From the NCBI GenBank assembly GCA_001695595.3, contig MBPM02000008.1, positions 1,426,001-1,490,000 of the forward strand: DNA of 64,000 nucleotides. The letters are read 5' to 3'. Under the pieces are notes generated by a model. That model had not been told where the DNA came from, ran no database searches, and saw only the letters and a program-made list of their open reading frames with translations. How positions within the stretch are numbered: position 1 is the stretch's first letter; each line of letters begins with the position of its first letter. This DNA comes from Plasmopara viticola. Lineage: Eukaryota > Oomycota > Peronosporomycetes > Peronosporales > Peronosporaceae. Below, piece after piece: positions 11,679 through 22,421 of this stretch. The translations under genes were made by a program, and so were the position numbers.

Positions 11679-13835
11679 ATGAGCGACAAAAGAGTGGATG
11701 TAGCCTTAAAAGAGACACCCAAGGATGATGCCGCCGAAATTGATGATGCTTTGTATCACGTCCGCCTCATCCATAGTTGGGCTCTTTCTGAACTGTCCTC
11801 GTCACTTGATCTTTCAGTCATCTCGTCGTTCTACGGCCTGCAACTCGAGCTTCGAGGCCGTGTAAAAGGCCAACACGACTCGCTGTCAGTACCAAAAGCA
11901 ATCTCTCCTTCAAATGAATCACTTCTCATCCAAACGCCTCAATTGGCTTCAGCCCTGCTACATTTCGGTTCGCCACCTTCGTCAGCAATGCTCGACTCCT
12001 TATACAAGATCACAGGACCCATGGATGTGATTGTTCGCGCAAAAGTGCCCACTAGCAACGCGGTACTCGACAAAGATAAACAAGCTGCGGTTCAACAAAT
12101 GGCAATTGTTCAAGTTGAGAATTCGTTGGTCGAGATCAATGGAAAGCGTCTCTTTGACGATCCCGAGGCCACAGGAGCAGATATCTATCGCCATCTCTCG
12201 ATCGTCGCATCGCGCGCGTCCCTGGCCTCGCCCTTCGAGCTGACGATGCGTCGCCATGATCTGGCTCTTGTCGCGAGTAAGATTGTTCCGTTTGCGCGAC
12301 GAAAGGATGTGCAAGAGGCCCAAGTGGCCCAGCTCGCAACACTTGTTGCCCAAGAGGCGGCCCTGCCAAGAAATATTCGTCACAAGAAACTGTTTCTGAT
12401 CCAACAATTGGATTTTGAACGGGAGTATTACCTCGTGCCTCACGTGAGTACGCCACTTCAGCAACTACACGCTCGACTCATGGATAGCTGTCAATGGCAA
12501 AGTTATGAGTTTAGCAAAACGTTGTGGTACTTTTACGCGCCGACGTTACGATTATGCGCGGAACATCCCTTTCGATCCCATCCTGAGGCGCGAGAGCTCA
12601 TTTATCGGGTGCAAGAGCGGATTCAAGAGGCAGTGCGAAAATTACAGCGTAAAATACGAGGAGTGCAACGTCGTGAGCGATTTCGGTCGATTGTTCAGCA
12701 GGAAAGCCAGCAGCATCGCGCAAAGCAAAGAGATTGGCGATTGCAGACTGCAGTGCGTCGACTTCAGCATCGATTTCGAGCTTCTCAGCGTCGAAAACGG
12801 CGTCGTGCGATATTGGAAACGGAAACACGACGACAGGAAGAGGTACGTAGACAGGAGGAAGTAGTTCGAGAGCGAGAGGAGGAGAAACGGCAGCTAGAGG
12901 ACTTGCGAGTGGAGCAACAGCGATTGCTACAAGAATTAGACAAAGCGAAAGAAGAGCTTCAACGGATGAGGGAGACAACAAGAGACGAGATAGAAATCAA
13001 GCCACAAGCGAGTGAGAAGCCTTTACACGACGTAATAGAAGAGCAACGACGACTCCAAGAGCGACTGGAACGACTGGAACTGGAACTTCAAGCTCGGAAT
13101 GAGAGCAAACTCTGTTTCGAGAAAGAGACGCAAACTAGCGCACGAGAAGGTGGTGTTCTTCCATGTCAAAGCGGTAAACAAGAGGAACGGATGACAAAAG
13201 TACCGGTTCTTGTAGATGTAACCTCCACAAGCGCGTGTTGCGGTCGCCCGGATGTCAAAGTACGAGCTGAAGGTGTTGAGACTGGCGACAATTCGGAGTG
13301 GCAACAGCATTTGACGTTGTTAAGAGAGTCAATCAAACACAAGCGACACTTTCCCGAAAAGCATCAATTCGCGAGTGGAATGAACGACAAGTTGCTAGTT
13401 GGCTCATCAAGGCTTCAAGTGGCTCGAACGCCATCTTTGTTCGCTTCAGATGAGTGGAAAGAATTGGCGGCTTTGCAACGAGGTCGAAACTTTGCGAGTC
13501 CTAGCAATGGCAGCAAATTGTACACTTTAAAGATGACGTCAAACGCATCTCACGCTTTTGACACGTTGTCATCGCCTCCCTTTCGGACTTTGGAGTCGTT
13601 TTTCGCCCCAGAAATCCATAGGCAGCTCCCGTTATCATTTGTTGGCGACTCGTGGAGAAATGGTGGAGCGCAACCGTTGCCATCAAGTCATAAGATTCTG
13701 CAAGTGGCACACGGTCGAGTGCAACCTTCGTATCCAGAACCAAGTTGCACCACGGAAAAGGGCACTTCTTGTATGCGAACCTCGACCAATTCCAACATTA
13801 CTGGAAAGCTCCCATACATTATACGAAGGTATTGA
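11679..13835 (+). CDS. IQ-motif coiled-coil protein, putative calmodulin binder
   Basis: 718 residues in one exon. The frame is open from a GTG at 11661, but the first ATG at 11679 (MSDKRVDV) is the probable start. The N-terminal 300 residues are a mixed sequence with no recognised domain. Two IQ-type calmodulin-binding motifs follow: residues about 322-332, LQRKIRGVQRR (exact fit to [IL]QxxxRGxxx[RK]), and about 362-372, LQHRFRASQRR (Gly replaced by Ala), 40 residues apart. A charged Glu/Gln/Arg coiled coil runs from about 375 to 490, with repeated QEEVRRQ, ERLERLELELQ and similar heptads. The tail (490-718) is Ser-rich and disordered. IQ motifs usually bind calmodulin or myosin-type light chains; a cytoskeletal or scaffold role is inference. 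It converges with the TPR gene 313 bp downstream. Dense shadow frames on both strands reflect its codon bias. Confidence 0.85.
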   Translation: MSDKRVDVALKETPKDDAAEIDDALYHVRLIHSWALSELSSSLDLSVISSFYGLQLELRGRVKGQHDSLSVPKAISPSNESLLIQTPQLASALLHFGSPPSSAMLDSLYKITGPMDVIVRAKVPTSNAVLDKDKQAAVQQMAIVQVENSLVEINGKRLFDDPEATGADIYRHLSIVASRASLASPFELTMRRHDLALVASKIVPFARRKDVQEAQVAQLATLVAQEAALPRNIRHKKLFLIQQLDFEREYYLVPHVSTPLQQLHARLMDSCQWQSYEFSKTLWYFYAPTLRLCAEHPFRSHPEARELIYRVQERIQEAVRKLQRKIRGVQRRERFRSIVQQESQQHRAKQRDWRLQTAVRRLQHRFRASQRRKRRRAILETETRRQEEVRRQEEVVREREEEKRQLEDLRVEQQRLLQELDKAKEELQRMRETTRDEIEIKPQASEKPLHDVIEEQRRLQERLERLELELQARNESKLCFEKETQTSAREGGVLPCQSGKQEERMTKVPVLVDVTSTSACCGRPDVKVRAEGVETGDNSEWQQHLTLLRESIKHKRHFPEKHQFASGMNDKLLVGSSRLQVARTPSLFASDEWKELAALQRGRNFASPSNGSKLYTLKMTSNASHAFDTLSSPPFRTLESFFAPEIHRQLPLSFVGDSWRNGGAQPLPSSHKILQVAHGRVQPSYPEPSCTTEKGTSCMRTSTNSNITGKLPYIIRRY

Positions 13836-14148
13836 CGTGAGCAAAGGTCATGGAAAGAAATTAAACAACTTGAAAAAAAAAACATGCTAAAAATGCAACG
13901 GCTTTCGTGTTAAACACCATCACATGTCCTCCACTTTACGTGAAAACATTCCACGCCATCCTCTACTTTCGTCGGTTCACCAACACTTTTAATGTCGTGT
14001 ATGGTACCACGTCGTCCCTTCTCGGACAACTTGTTAACTGTTTTGCTTCAGTTGACGCACATAATTGCTGAGACGATGCTGGGCCTTGTTCGCAATCTGG
14101 TGTAATCGACACAATTAGTACACAGGGCAAATCCCTAAATTTAGCCAA
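13836..14148. other. Convergent 3' intergenic spacer
   Basis: 313 bp between the ends of two convergent genes. It contains an A-run (about 13873-13883) and presumably both 3' untranslated regions; no gene or repeat seen. Confidence 0.5.
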
Positions 14149-15130
14149 TCAATGACGTACATCAATGGACGGATTAATGGCAAGCAGTGTCCGAATGTCT
14201 TGCAGTGCCAGACGGTACCGCTCCAGCCCTTCGTACGCCAAAGCACGACGTAACAGAGCCTTTTGGTTCTTGTCGTCGTACTCAAGCACGTGCGTACAGT
14301 CTCGAATGACACCGGAAAAGTTGCTGAGCTGCTGGTTGCAAGCCGCACGATTGTTGTAACACGACAGCGCGAGAGCCGATCCAGGCTTGTCACTAGAGGC
14401 CTCAATGGCCTCTCCATACAGTTCAATCGCCTTTTCAAACGCAGCATTTTTGAACGCATCGTTTCCACGTTCTTTCAGCAACTCGGCGGGACTCATGCCA
14501 GAACGTTTTGCTTGTTCAGCGCGAGCTTGCAGCGGCTCAATCTCCGTCACGAGACGATTCAAATCGGCGTTGTTAAAGTCCACACGCTGTCCAGTACGCA
14601 ATGTGGCCAGAGCCTCGTCGTACTTCTTTAAGCCTTTAAGCGCCACACCGTGACGGTGGTACCCTACACGCCAAATTTATACAGTAGTTGTCACAATTAT
14701 GGCGTCAAAGAGATGTCGCTCGTACTACAGAACTGTAACATCAGCGTACCCTTGACAAATTGAGGGTTGAGGCGAATGCACTCGGTAGCATCGGCTTCAG
14801 CCTCTTCGAACTTACCCCAGCCAGCGTAAGCGGCACTAACAAGCAAGCAGAAAGATGGATAGGTGAGAACGCAATGATAAAGCCAACGAGACGAAAGGAG
14901 ATTTGGATAAAAACGCACCTGCGGTTCGAGTAGTAGACGTGATTCGTGGAGTCCAATTCGATGGCCGCCGTGTACTTGGCTACAGCAGTGGGGTAATCCT
15001 TGTTCTTAAAGGCATCATTTCCTTCGCTGTGTAGTGAAGCAGTGATAGTTAAGTAAGTGCAGTATCAATATACAAGTCAGTGGTAGGAAAAAACCAACTT
15101 TTTCTTGGCGTCGGCAGCGGCGTTGACCAT
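14149..15130 (-). CDS. Two-clamp TPR co-chaperone (TOMM34/STI1-like)
   Basis: Four exons on the minus strand: 15130-15099, 15026-14919, 14835-14750 and 14663-14149, with GT..AG introns of 72, 83 and 86 bp (the first donor is GTTGGT). Joining them gives 246 residues starting MVNAAADAKKNEGNDAF and ending SIDVRH. Two blocks of three TPRs are visible, about 10-120 and 136-245. Each has the full carboxylate-clamp set that holds the C-terminal EEVD of Hsp70/Hsp90: K10, N14, N45, K75, R79 in the first and K139, N143, N180, K210, R214 in the second, with identical spacing. STI1/Hop is far longer, with three TPR blocks and DP domains; two clamps and little else is the layout of TOMM34. Likely a cytosolic adaptor bridging Hsp70 and Hsp90. 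CCATGG surrounds the start. Confidence 0.85.
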
Positions 15131-15419
15131 GGGGCTTCTGGACGTGACTGGAGCAATCTGGCTTTGGGTATGACAGGCTCCTGATTGGCTGTTGACTGGT
15201 TTTTAGAGGAAAAACATCATTATGTGTGGTCTTACACTGGATTTGAGCCCACTGTATTTGACAACGATTAGCCCGTATCAATAACTTACTAAACGTTTTT
15301 GTGTTAACGCATGCCATGTACTCTACCGGTAATAATACCGTTTAGCGTTGTAAAGCTCATATAAAATAAGTGTAGGACAAAATATCGATATTGTGCTTAA
15401 TAAACCCAGTGTAAACTTA
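15131..15419. other. Upstream region of the TPR gene
   Basis: 289 bp between the TPR start codon and the transposon's left end. It must contain the minus-strand promoter of the TPR gene. I see no perfect initiator element. Confidence 0.4.
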
Positions 15420-16451
15420 GGGAGCCGCTAAACTGCCGGTACCCCTTGATTTTAGCCAATAATCCACCATTGGGAGCACTCTATCTCTGTTAACGAACAC
15501 AGTTTTTTTCAACCAATTAAAAGAAAAAGCAATACCCATCCGGTACCCCTTATTGTCAACTGCCTTGTTTTTTAAAAAACAACTCCTACTCACCTCTTCT
15601 CAATATTACTCTTTTCAACATCACTCTTCTCAATATCACTTTTCTTGCACTCTTCTTCTCGCAATAAACACTATGCAACCCCCTAGAGAGCTCTCGAACA
15701 GCACTCTGAAAGAGGCAAAGTCGGCGGTTCTCATGCACGCGCGCGCCCAAGGTTATGAGCTTTGTGTTTGCTGTTTAAATCTGGTTCATTCCGTCCCGAT
15801 CGTTCGATTAGAATAGGTTACACTAAATATCTACTTGACGCACCCGTAAGGACTGTAATGAAGTTGGCCACCGAGACCTCGAGGCGCGATAATCGACCTC
15901 GGCGTTTAACAATTGGGAGGTGATTGTATGCAAGGCATCTGTAGTATGGCTCCATGCCTTGTATAATAATGTGCGTCATTTGCTGTAGTTCGACACGTCT
16001 CACTTTTGAAGTAATTACAGACACATTGCGAATGCATTATCACACTACCACTCAGTCAAGCGTCTTGGGATCCCAGACAGCCAGGCAAGACAATGTTGAA
16101 AGACAATTTGTCATACCTTGCTTATCGACAATGCGACGCTACTGTTGTAGATCATCTTGATGCTGATGCATCAAGGCGCATTTCGATAACTTGTTCAGTG
16201 CTGCTTTCATTGACAGAAAAATATTGCTCTCATTGACGGAATTGCTCCTTTTTTATTGGCTAAAAACAGGGGAACCGGCAGTTTACGAAAAAGGGGTACC
16301 GGATGGGTATTGCTTTCTTTTTTTATTGGTTGAAAGACACTGTGTTCATTAACAGAGATAAACTGCTCCCATTGGTGGATTTAGTTTAATCTCATTGGCT
16401 TAAATCAAAGGGTAAGTTTACCAAAAGGGTACCGACAGTTTAACGGCTCCC
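15420..16451. mobile_element. 1,032-bp inverted-repeat DNA transposon with TA target duplication
   Basis: The ends are GGGAGCCGCTAAACTGCCGG (left) and, read inward on the other strand, GGGAGCCGTTAAACTGTCGG (right). Both outer flanks are TA (15418-15419 and 16452-16453), as for Tc1/mariner-type insertions. The inverted repeats are long, about 147 bp left (to about 15566) and 172 bp right (from about 16280), with small indels. Inside each arm a CCGGTACCCCTT-type motif recurs twice, a pattern expected of transposase-binding sites. The interior is about 700 bp and encodes no complete transposase; a short frame at 15673-15816 (+) starting MQPPRELSNSTLKEAK could be the N-terminal stub of one. Non-autonomous element, probably mobilised by a full-length relative elsewhere. 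Confidence 0.8.
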
Positions 16452-16453
16452 TA

Positions 16454-19400
16454 AATTTATGTTATTGCACACGCGTCGTTCATTATACCTTCCTGCACGC
16501 CTCCTCTGTGCAGAGTGAACATCCTTTTCACCAATAGCACTTTGTAGTACATCCTGCGCCTGCGCGGATATATTATTTCGAAAGAGATTCGGTTAAGCAA
16601 AGTTGTATTCCCGCAACTGTTGACGCGGGTATCGAATTGACCGGAAGACTTGCCAAGGTATGTATATGTAACAAGCAGTTGGAACCCGTCGCGTACTTTG
16701 AGCATTACGAGCAAGCTCTATGCTCCACGGCTCAGCTCCGAAATCGCTCCCCATGCCGTTGAAGATTGGACCTTTTGTCTGTGATGGCATAAGAAAGCAG
16801 TGTCTTGTTTTCTAAATCAAGGAGGTAAAGATGGCCACTAACGCAATTATATTTGTTAATGATAAGGCGCACGTGGCGCTTGCACTTTCTAACGTACATT
16901 TGCTGAGATGCCGTGTGGCATTCGGACACTATGAGCTTGACTCGTGCGGTGAATTGCTGTCAGTCTCAGACTTTCGGGTGCAAATGAAGAGGTAATAGGC
17001 TGCCCTGAGGTCTATGTTTTGAAATGAGTTGTATTGCTTATTCAATTTGTTGCTAAGCCTTTTAATAACGCTACGCGTTACAGCGGTGAAGGCGTGTATG
17101 AAGTTGAAGGGGACAAAGCATTGAGATAAATGAGTGTAACGGGAGTTGCAAATACGAACCCGACGTGTGTCACGCTAGTTATTGCATTTTATAAAAGTGT
17201 TACATGAGTCACATGAAGTTTGAATATCAATAAGAAGTTAAAGATTAGCACTGAGGAGCTAGCAGAGAAGCAATGAACGTTCGAAAGGCTAACCAGTACT
17301 CAGGGCATATTGGCAGACATTATTTGAAAAGTAATAAGCACTCCATAGGACTAGAAAGAAATATACTTAAAGTCCGATTCACGATTGGAAACACAAGAGT
17401 TGTACAAAGTCTTGGTATTAAGATCGATATGCCTCTTGCAGTCAGGCAGACAGCGATATGCGACTCGTATTATTTTAAGTATAAGACGAAGGTCAGAGAC
17501 CTAAAAAAAATCGCTTGTCTGAAGCATGTAGCTACGGCAGCCTCGCTGCTTCTTATACTATGAGGTCGTTCACCGAAAGATCGTATACTTTTTGAAGGTG
17601 ACAGCGACATGAAAGTATACTTCTTTAATGCTTGCCCCTTTCGAGCAAATAGTTGTGTGACCCTAGCACAAAGGTAGCAGAAACAACCATAAAGTTTGCA
17701 GACATATACGCGCGGCGAAGCACTTTCTTCAGCATTACAGTCATTGCGCTCAATATATCCTGACTCAGGCTGCGGTGATGAGCATGAAGCTCAAGGTGTG
17801 GCTTATCATCGAGGAACTCTATCAAGAAAAAATAAGACTAGGTGGTCTTTTTGCGATACTTGCCCGAGAATCGTCAATAGCAAAATTCATTGGGCTAAAA
17901 TACCGTACAGAGATAGTGGGGTTCACGCACACGCTCAAAGTTTGAGTGACGTGCACAAGCTAGCGAACGCTCTAGAAATAAATCGCTATATTTAAATGGT
18001 ATCGTATTCACCACACACAATTATGAAGAACGTTCATTCGTGACATTTATTTAGTCTTAATACTTCACAAGAATTTTCAAGACTCATAATTTGTCTCTCA
18101 AGGTTTGAAGATTGGTTAACTTCTAAAAGGTATAGATTTTAAAGCAATTATTGAACATAATAATTTAATATTAAAATTGGGATTTAGTGAATTCTTCAGG
18201 AGTGGTGACACCGTCAACGCGTTAGACTTGCCAACAATCAGGCTTTGCGGTTAGCTCATTTGCTTTCTTTATACCGGTGTGGTTATTTTCTTAGTTACAA
18301 CAAAGAAAGCCTAATAATTTTTTGCTAAAGCCGATCGCGGCACTTCATTCATAAAGATACCAACTAGACTCTTTTCGCATCGCATCGAACCCACCAAAAC
18401 CATAAACCGAAATAATAAGTCTTGCTTTATGATCGCGTAGCATATGCGTTGATCTGGGTCGATAAAAGCGATCAGGAATTCAATCAGTTTTCACCCAAAA
18501 GAATGGTTTATATAAGTCAATATACATACATCGCGTCACAGAAGTTATCAAACTGTAAGCATTACGTGAAGATGAGCTATCGAGTACGAAAACGGAGACT
18601 GCAGTGTTTATTTATAAGTTTTGAATAACTCAGTCGAGAGTCCTAGTGTCGCCATCTACGCTAACAGTACCTTACGATACATGGGCAAAAGTACCATGAC
18701 ACGGGCTGGTACTTGTAGTACTGTAAATTGTCAGCTGAGGATCCTTCCACTAGCTACATCAATTCCCGGCCACAAAAAACGGCCCGTCTGAGTGGACTCT
18801 ACATCAAAGCCATGAGCTTCTTATAATTTAATGGATCATACCAAGTAAGAAGTTGTTGGGCAATATGTCATCTTTGCTCACTTCCAACATAAATTTGTGT
18901 AAGGTCGCAGCTTTAAAGATGCGTTCACATAGACGGGCCATAATTAGGTTGTGTAGCAATCTGGCCGGGAAATGGTGTAAATTCATTACAGTATGACAGA
19001 TTCTGGCTGACACGAGTGTGACCCGACTGCGATTCACTTCGTCTTTTGGAAAGGCTGCTGCAGCTACTGCTGCGATGGCGTGCTCATTCTAGCCACAACA
19101 TTGAAGTAATCTACTACATATACCGCTCAAGGTTTATAGTAGATAAGCTGCCAGAATTGGTGCATTTCAAGTTAGGACGTAGATTATTACATCCTGGGCC
19201 GGGCTTCTTGAGACTCACCGGCTGTCTTACTATGTTGGCCGGCTAACTCAGTCGAAGTAAGAAGGGACAGCGGCAAGCAAGCCGACGAATCTTTAACTCT
19301 GTGCGTTGTTTACATTGCGGAAAAGCTAACAGCTCTCACAATTCAGGGCACAATACTCGTAAATAAGGGCTAAGAGAACGCCAACAAGCACTTTGCAACT

Positions 19401-20247
19401 TGTGAGTTGCAAATCAATACACGGGCGTTGGACATAATTTTCGGTCCACTTCGAATATATCCTTCCATATGGAGGCCATTAGCGAAAGCCTTTCCCCGTA
19501 TCGCGTGTCGGGCAATCACGTTGTGGTGCGTTTTATGAAGCGGCGACATAGTATTGCACAAGAGGCTACTCTACCTGGACAGAGTAAAGACGGTGGTGCA
19601 AAAAACCACCGTTGCGCACCCTTGTCGTCGCCACCCTGACCAGTACATAAAAACCATTCAGAGCTCATCACTCTCAAGTATGGAAGAACTTACCCTTGCA
19701 AATCGTCCAGGGTTTTACGTAGAGCAGTGATTGACAGCGCCGCAGTGACTAGTCGCACTGGGTGCCGCTTCGGCATCGCTGCGGCTTGCTTTGCTCATGC
19801 TTGAACGTGTTGAATGTTCAGTGCAAAGCGTGAAGCGCGCGCTGACCAGAGTGAGCTCGGCGCTAGGCGCGCCTTCAAATATGCTGCGCGGCCCTGCTTT
19901 GCCCCTACGCGGGTCACGTACGCTCGCCTTATCTGATCTTCAACGGGGACATCCATTCACACCGCATAGAGTCGGCAATTGGCTTGATGTCGCCTCGCCG
20001 TTTCATGGGCCCAACGGCCATTCTTGTGTTCTTCATATTTTCTTCGTAGCTCTTGGGTGCGCCCGGTGGGGTGGCAAACACCAAGATCTCGTACAAAGGC
20101 CAAGGGCTCCAACTCTTGCCCATCTCCCTGTCACTAAGCTTTTGCTGACCACGCCGCGACGGTCTTCAAGAGTCGAGCATCGTCCTGTCTGACCACCCAT
20201 CGGGCTTGTATAGAATTCGGTGGCGTTGAGGAGTATACGCCAGGCTT
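16454..20247. other. Gene desert between transposon and CxC..H gene
   Basis: Mostly A/T-rich decayed DNA without gene-like frames. Two things stand out: a stretch at about 17390-17560 that recurs near 34030 (listed separately), and a more G/C-rich patch at about 19740-20200 where both strands are open (19791-20192 on +, 19929-20123 on -). That patch has no recognised motif and may be a decayed gene or part of the upstream region of the next gene. Confidence 0.45.
17390..17560 (+). repeat. Copy 1 of a dispersed decayed coding repeat
   Basis: Encodes LGIKIDMPLAVRQTAICDSY followed by YKTKVRDL in an open frame (17273-17563). About 90 bp of it, from CTTGCAGTCAGGCAG to GGTCAGAGACCT, matches 34075-34145 closely, where the frame is broken. 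The two copies support a transposon-derived origin. A gypsy gag or protease segment is possible but unproven. Confidence 0.5.
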
Positions 20248-20256
20248 TTCATTTTA
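20248..20256 (+). promoter_or_regulatory. Oomycete initiator-like element
   Basis: TTCATTTTA fits the oomycete initiator YTCANTTYY at eight of nine positions and lies about 43 bp upstream of the ATG at 20294, a normal leader length for oomycete genes. Confidence 0.45.
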
Positions 20257-20293
20257 CTAAACTTCCAGACACAACCAGCTCGAAAACCTCAGC

Positions 20294-20809
20294 ATGACCT
20301 CCTCGCCCGACAATCAAACTGCGCCACTACCGCGTGAGATGCAGTGCGCGTACCGCAGCAAATTCTGCGATGCACCACGTGCGACGAAATTAGATGGCAC
20401 GTTGCACAAATTGTGCGACTATCACCGTCACAAGGCCAACGCCAATCAGCAGCGTTTACACAAGCGCAAGAAGCACATTCTGGAGCAGCAAGTTGCCGCT
20501 AGAGTGCGCATCACGGTCCCGCAGACACCCACGACTGAAGAGCGCGTTACCAAGCGCGTACGCACTAGCCTCGATAGCCCGCAAAGTACAACTGAACCGT
20601 TCGATGGCCTTACATTTCAAAATAACTTTGACGTGCTTGAAGTTCGAATCCTCGAGGTGCTGCTCTTTGGTGCTGACTGCGCGAACACACGGCAAGCTAC
20701 ACAGAAGACGATCGAAGCTGATGAAGCGCAATGCCCCATATCCCCCACGACGTCGTCTACCATGGCCTTTGTGCCCGTGTTTAACGACGCCTGGTCCGTG
20801 ACACTCTAA
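20294..20809 (+). CDS. Small basic protein with Cys/His zinc-like motif
   Basis: 171 residues, one exon, ATG to TAA. Residues 18-47 carry C18-x6-C25-x15-C41-x2-H44 in CAYRSKFCDAP ... LCDYHRHKANANQQR, which suggests a single zinc-binding unit. It is followed directly by a basic helix (about 52-62, RLHKRKKH) that would suit nucleic-acid binding or nuclear import, and a Thr/Ser/Pro-rich linker. The C-terminal 70 residues (FDGLTFQNNFDVLEVRILEV onward) are moderately hydrophobic with no recognised fold. I believe small proteins with a similar LC..HR.KAN signature occur in oomycetes, but cannot name the family. A regulatory role is inference. An initiator-like motif lies 43 bp upstream. The parallel frame 20394-20801 is a shadow. 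Confidence 0.75.
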   Translation: MTSSPDNQTAPLPREMQCAYRSKFCDAPRATKLDGTLHKLCDYHRHKANANQQRLHKRKKHILEQQVAARVRITVPQTPTTEERVTKRVRTSLDSPQSTTEPFDGLTFQNNFDVLEVRILEVLLFGADCANTRQATQKTIEADEAQCPISPTTSSTMAFVPVFNDAWSVTL

Positions 20810-21179
20810 CGGATTAGAAGACACCTTTGATGGAAACCAATGTACTAACGCGAAGTACCGTACACACTCATGTTTTAATGAAAAGACAATAAAGATAGAT
20901 CTTTGTAATAGTTACGTCGCCGCTCTTTTCGTCAAATATGCCTTTTGAATTGAGTTTACCGCGGCGGTGTACCATGCATGGGCTTCTGCACAGTATACAA
21001 AACGAAGGTATCAAGAGACTTGATGCATGCCGGGTTTGTAGGATTTGTATTATACATGCCATCTTTCGGTGAATGAGTGTTCACTATCCCCGGTCGAAGT
21101 GTGCACTTTATGTCCTGACTAAATATAAAAGGATGAGCCTTACATGATAAGCGACAAAAGTCGCTACCTCGATTATAAA

Positions 21180-21284
21180 AGAAGTTTTATCCTGTTATCG
21201 AAGTACGCCATTTTACAAATATCGAGGCCAATAGGGTGCTTTATAATTGTAAAATGTCGTACTTAATAACAGGATAAAATTTCT
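21180..21284. mobile_element. Palindromic MITE-like hairpin
   Basis: About 105 bp with arms of about 42 bp: AGAAGTTTTATCCTGTTATC at the left and, on the opposite strand, AGAAATTTTATCCTGTTATT at the right, continuing through AAGTACG(C/A)CATTTTACAA in both arms. The spacer is about 25 bp. No coding capacity. A clear target duplication is not visible. Confidence 0.7.
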
Positions 21285-22311
21285 TCCACTTAGGGGTAAG
21301 CCGAAATTAGTACAATCACTTGGCTTTAAATAACAGCTCGTTTGACACCACTACGACGGTTTTTAGTACAAAAAGGACGAGCTCGCTTTCACAACGTCAA
21401 TTTCAAATGTAACAATGACCACACAGGCATTAAAAAGGTCGGCCAGTCGACCGATTCATTTGATGATGACAAAGCCAGCCCTCGATAAGGCTACTTCGGC
21501 ACCCATGAGGTTTACTCACTAAAGACGGCCCCTGCGCATAAGACTGTGCCTATATCATAGTCTGCACATACACAAAGGCTGCGCGAACGCGCATCAAACC
21601 TAGACCGCCAGCTAGAGAGCCGCTTGAGCAAAGACAGCTGTAAAAAAAACTAGGAATCCGTCATGGCGAAAAGCGCGTGCTTACTGCCCGACTTTGCCCG
21701 GTAATCCTCAAGCGAAAAATTGATAAAGAGCGCCCCGAGTGCTTTGTCGTATGATCCTTTGGTCCTTCAGCATCGAAGATCTTAAATGGAAACGACATTG
21801 CGGTCGAAACAGCTTCGTCGGTCGGGGATAGTCTTTGAGAGCGTTGGGCTTGTCGTCAGATGTACTGGCCAAGCGAAAGGCTATACTCTCAAGACAGGGA
21901 TGATAAGGGAAATTCTGAGGGGGTAAAGGCCCAACTTGAAATGCGATGTCATCAACATTGGGTACAAAAATCGATCGGGTGATGTAAACAATGACAGCCC
22001 TCTCTACATCCCAAGGTGAGCTCACTTACCGATTATTGCTCTCCCCATGCCAGGGGGTGACGCCAGTCACTGTCCAGTGAAAGTATAGCTCTCTTTGAAC
22101 AGCAGGACTAGAAAGAAAAAAGTGTGACCCCATAAGGAGAATTGTTTGGCTCATGCAGGCCCTGGCGCCGGGCAGTATGCTTGACTGCCTCGCGCGCCGC
22201 AATGACTCTTGTAGACTAATTTGTGATCCATGTGTGGTGTCTTACGAAAAAAAATTTAATTAAAGATTCGATTATTAGGCTCTTCTATGCGATGTCATGA
22301 AAATCTTTCAA

Positions 22312-22421
22312 ACACTCTTTCGATGAAGGGTACGTCGAAAAGATGCAAAACGTTTCGAACACACATACACTCTTTCGATGAAGGGTACGTCGAAAAGATG
22401 CAAAACGTTTCGAACACACAT
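22312..22421. repeat. Perfect 55-bp tandem duplication
   Basis: Two identical adjacent copies (22312-22366 and 22367-22421), each beginning ACACTCTTTCGATGAAGGG and ending CGAACACACAT. The lack of divergence in otherwise decayed DNA points to a recent duplication or copy correction. Confidence 0.9.

Noticed and set aside
12000..12981. Minus-strand frames of 154, 106 and 127 codons inside the IQ-motif gene
   Set aside because: Opposite a well-supported coding exon; compositions follow from its codon bias.
19791..20192. 133-codon plus frame upstream of the CxC..H gene
   Set aside because: The opposite strand is also open, there is no family motif, and it ends before the initiator-like element of the next gene. 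The G/C-rich patch is noted but not called as a gene.
20640..20662. tRNA-like AGTTCGAATCC (B-box-like) sequence
   Set aside because: It lies inside the 20294 gene and no A box or cloverleaf can be formed around it.
22312..22421. CRISPR-like repeat
   Set aside because: Only two adjacent copies with no spacers, in a eukaryotic context; a plain tandem duplication.
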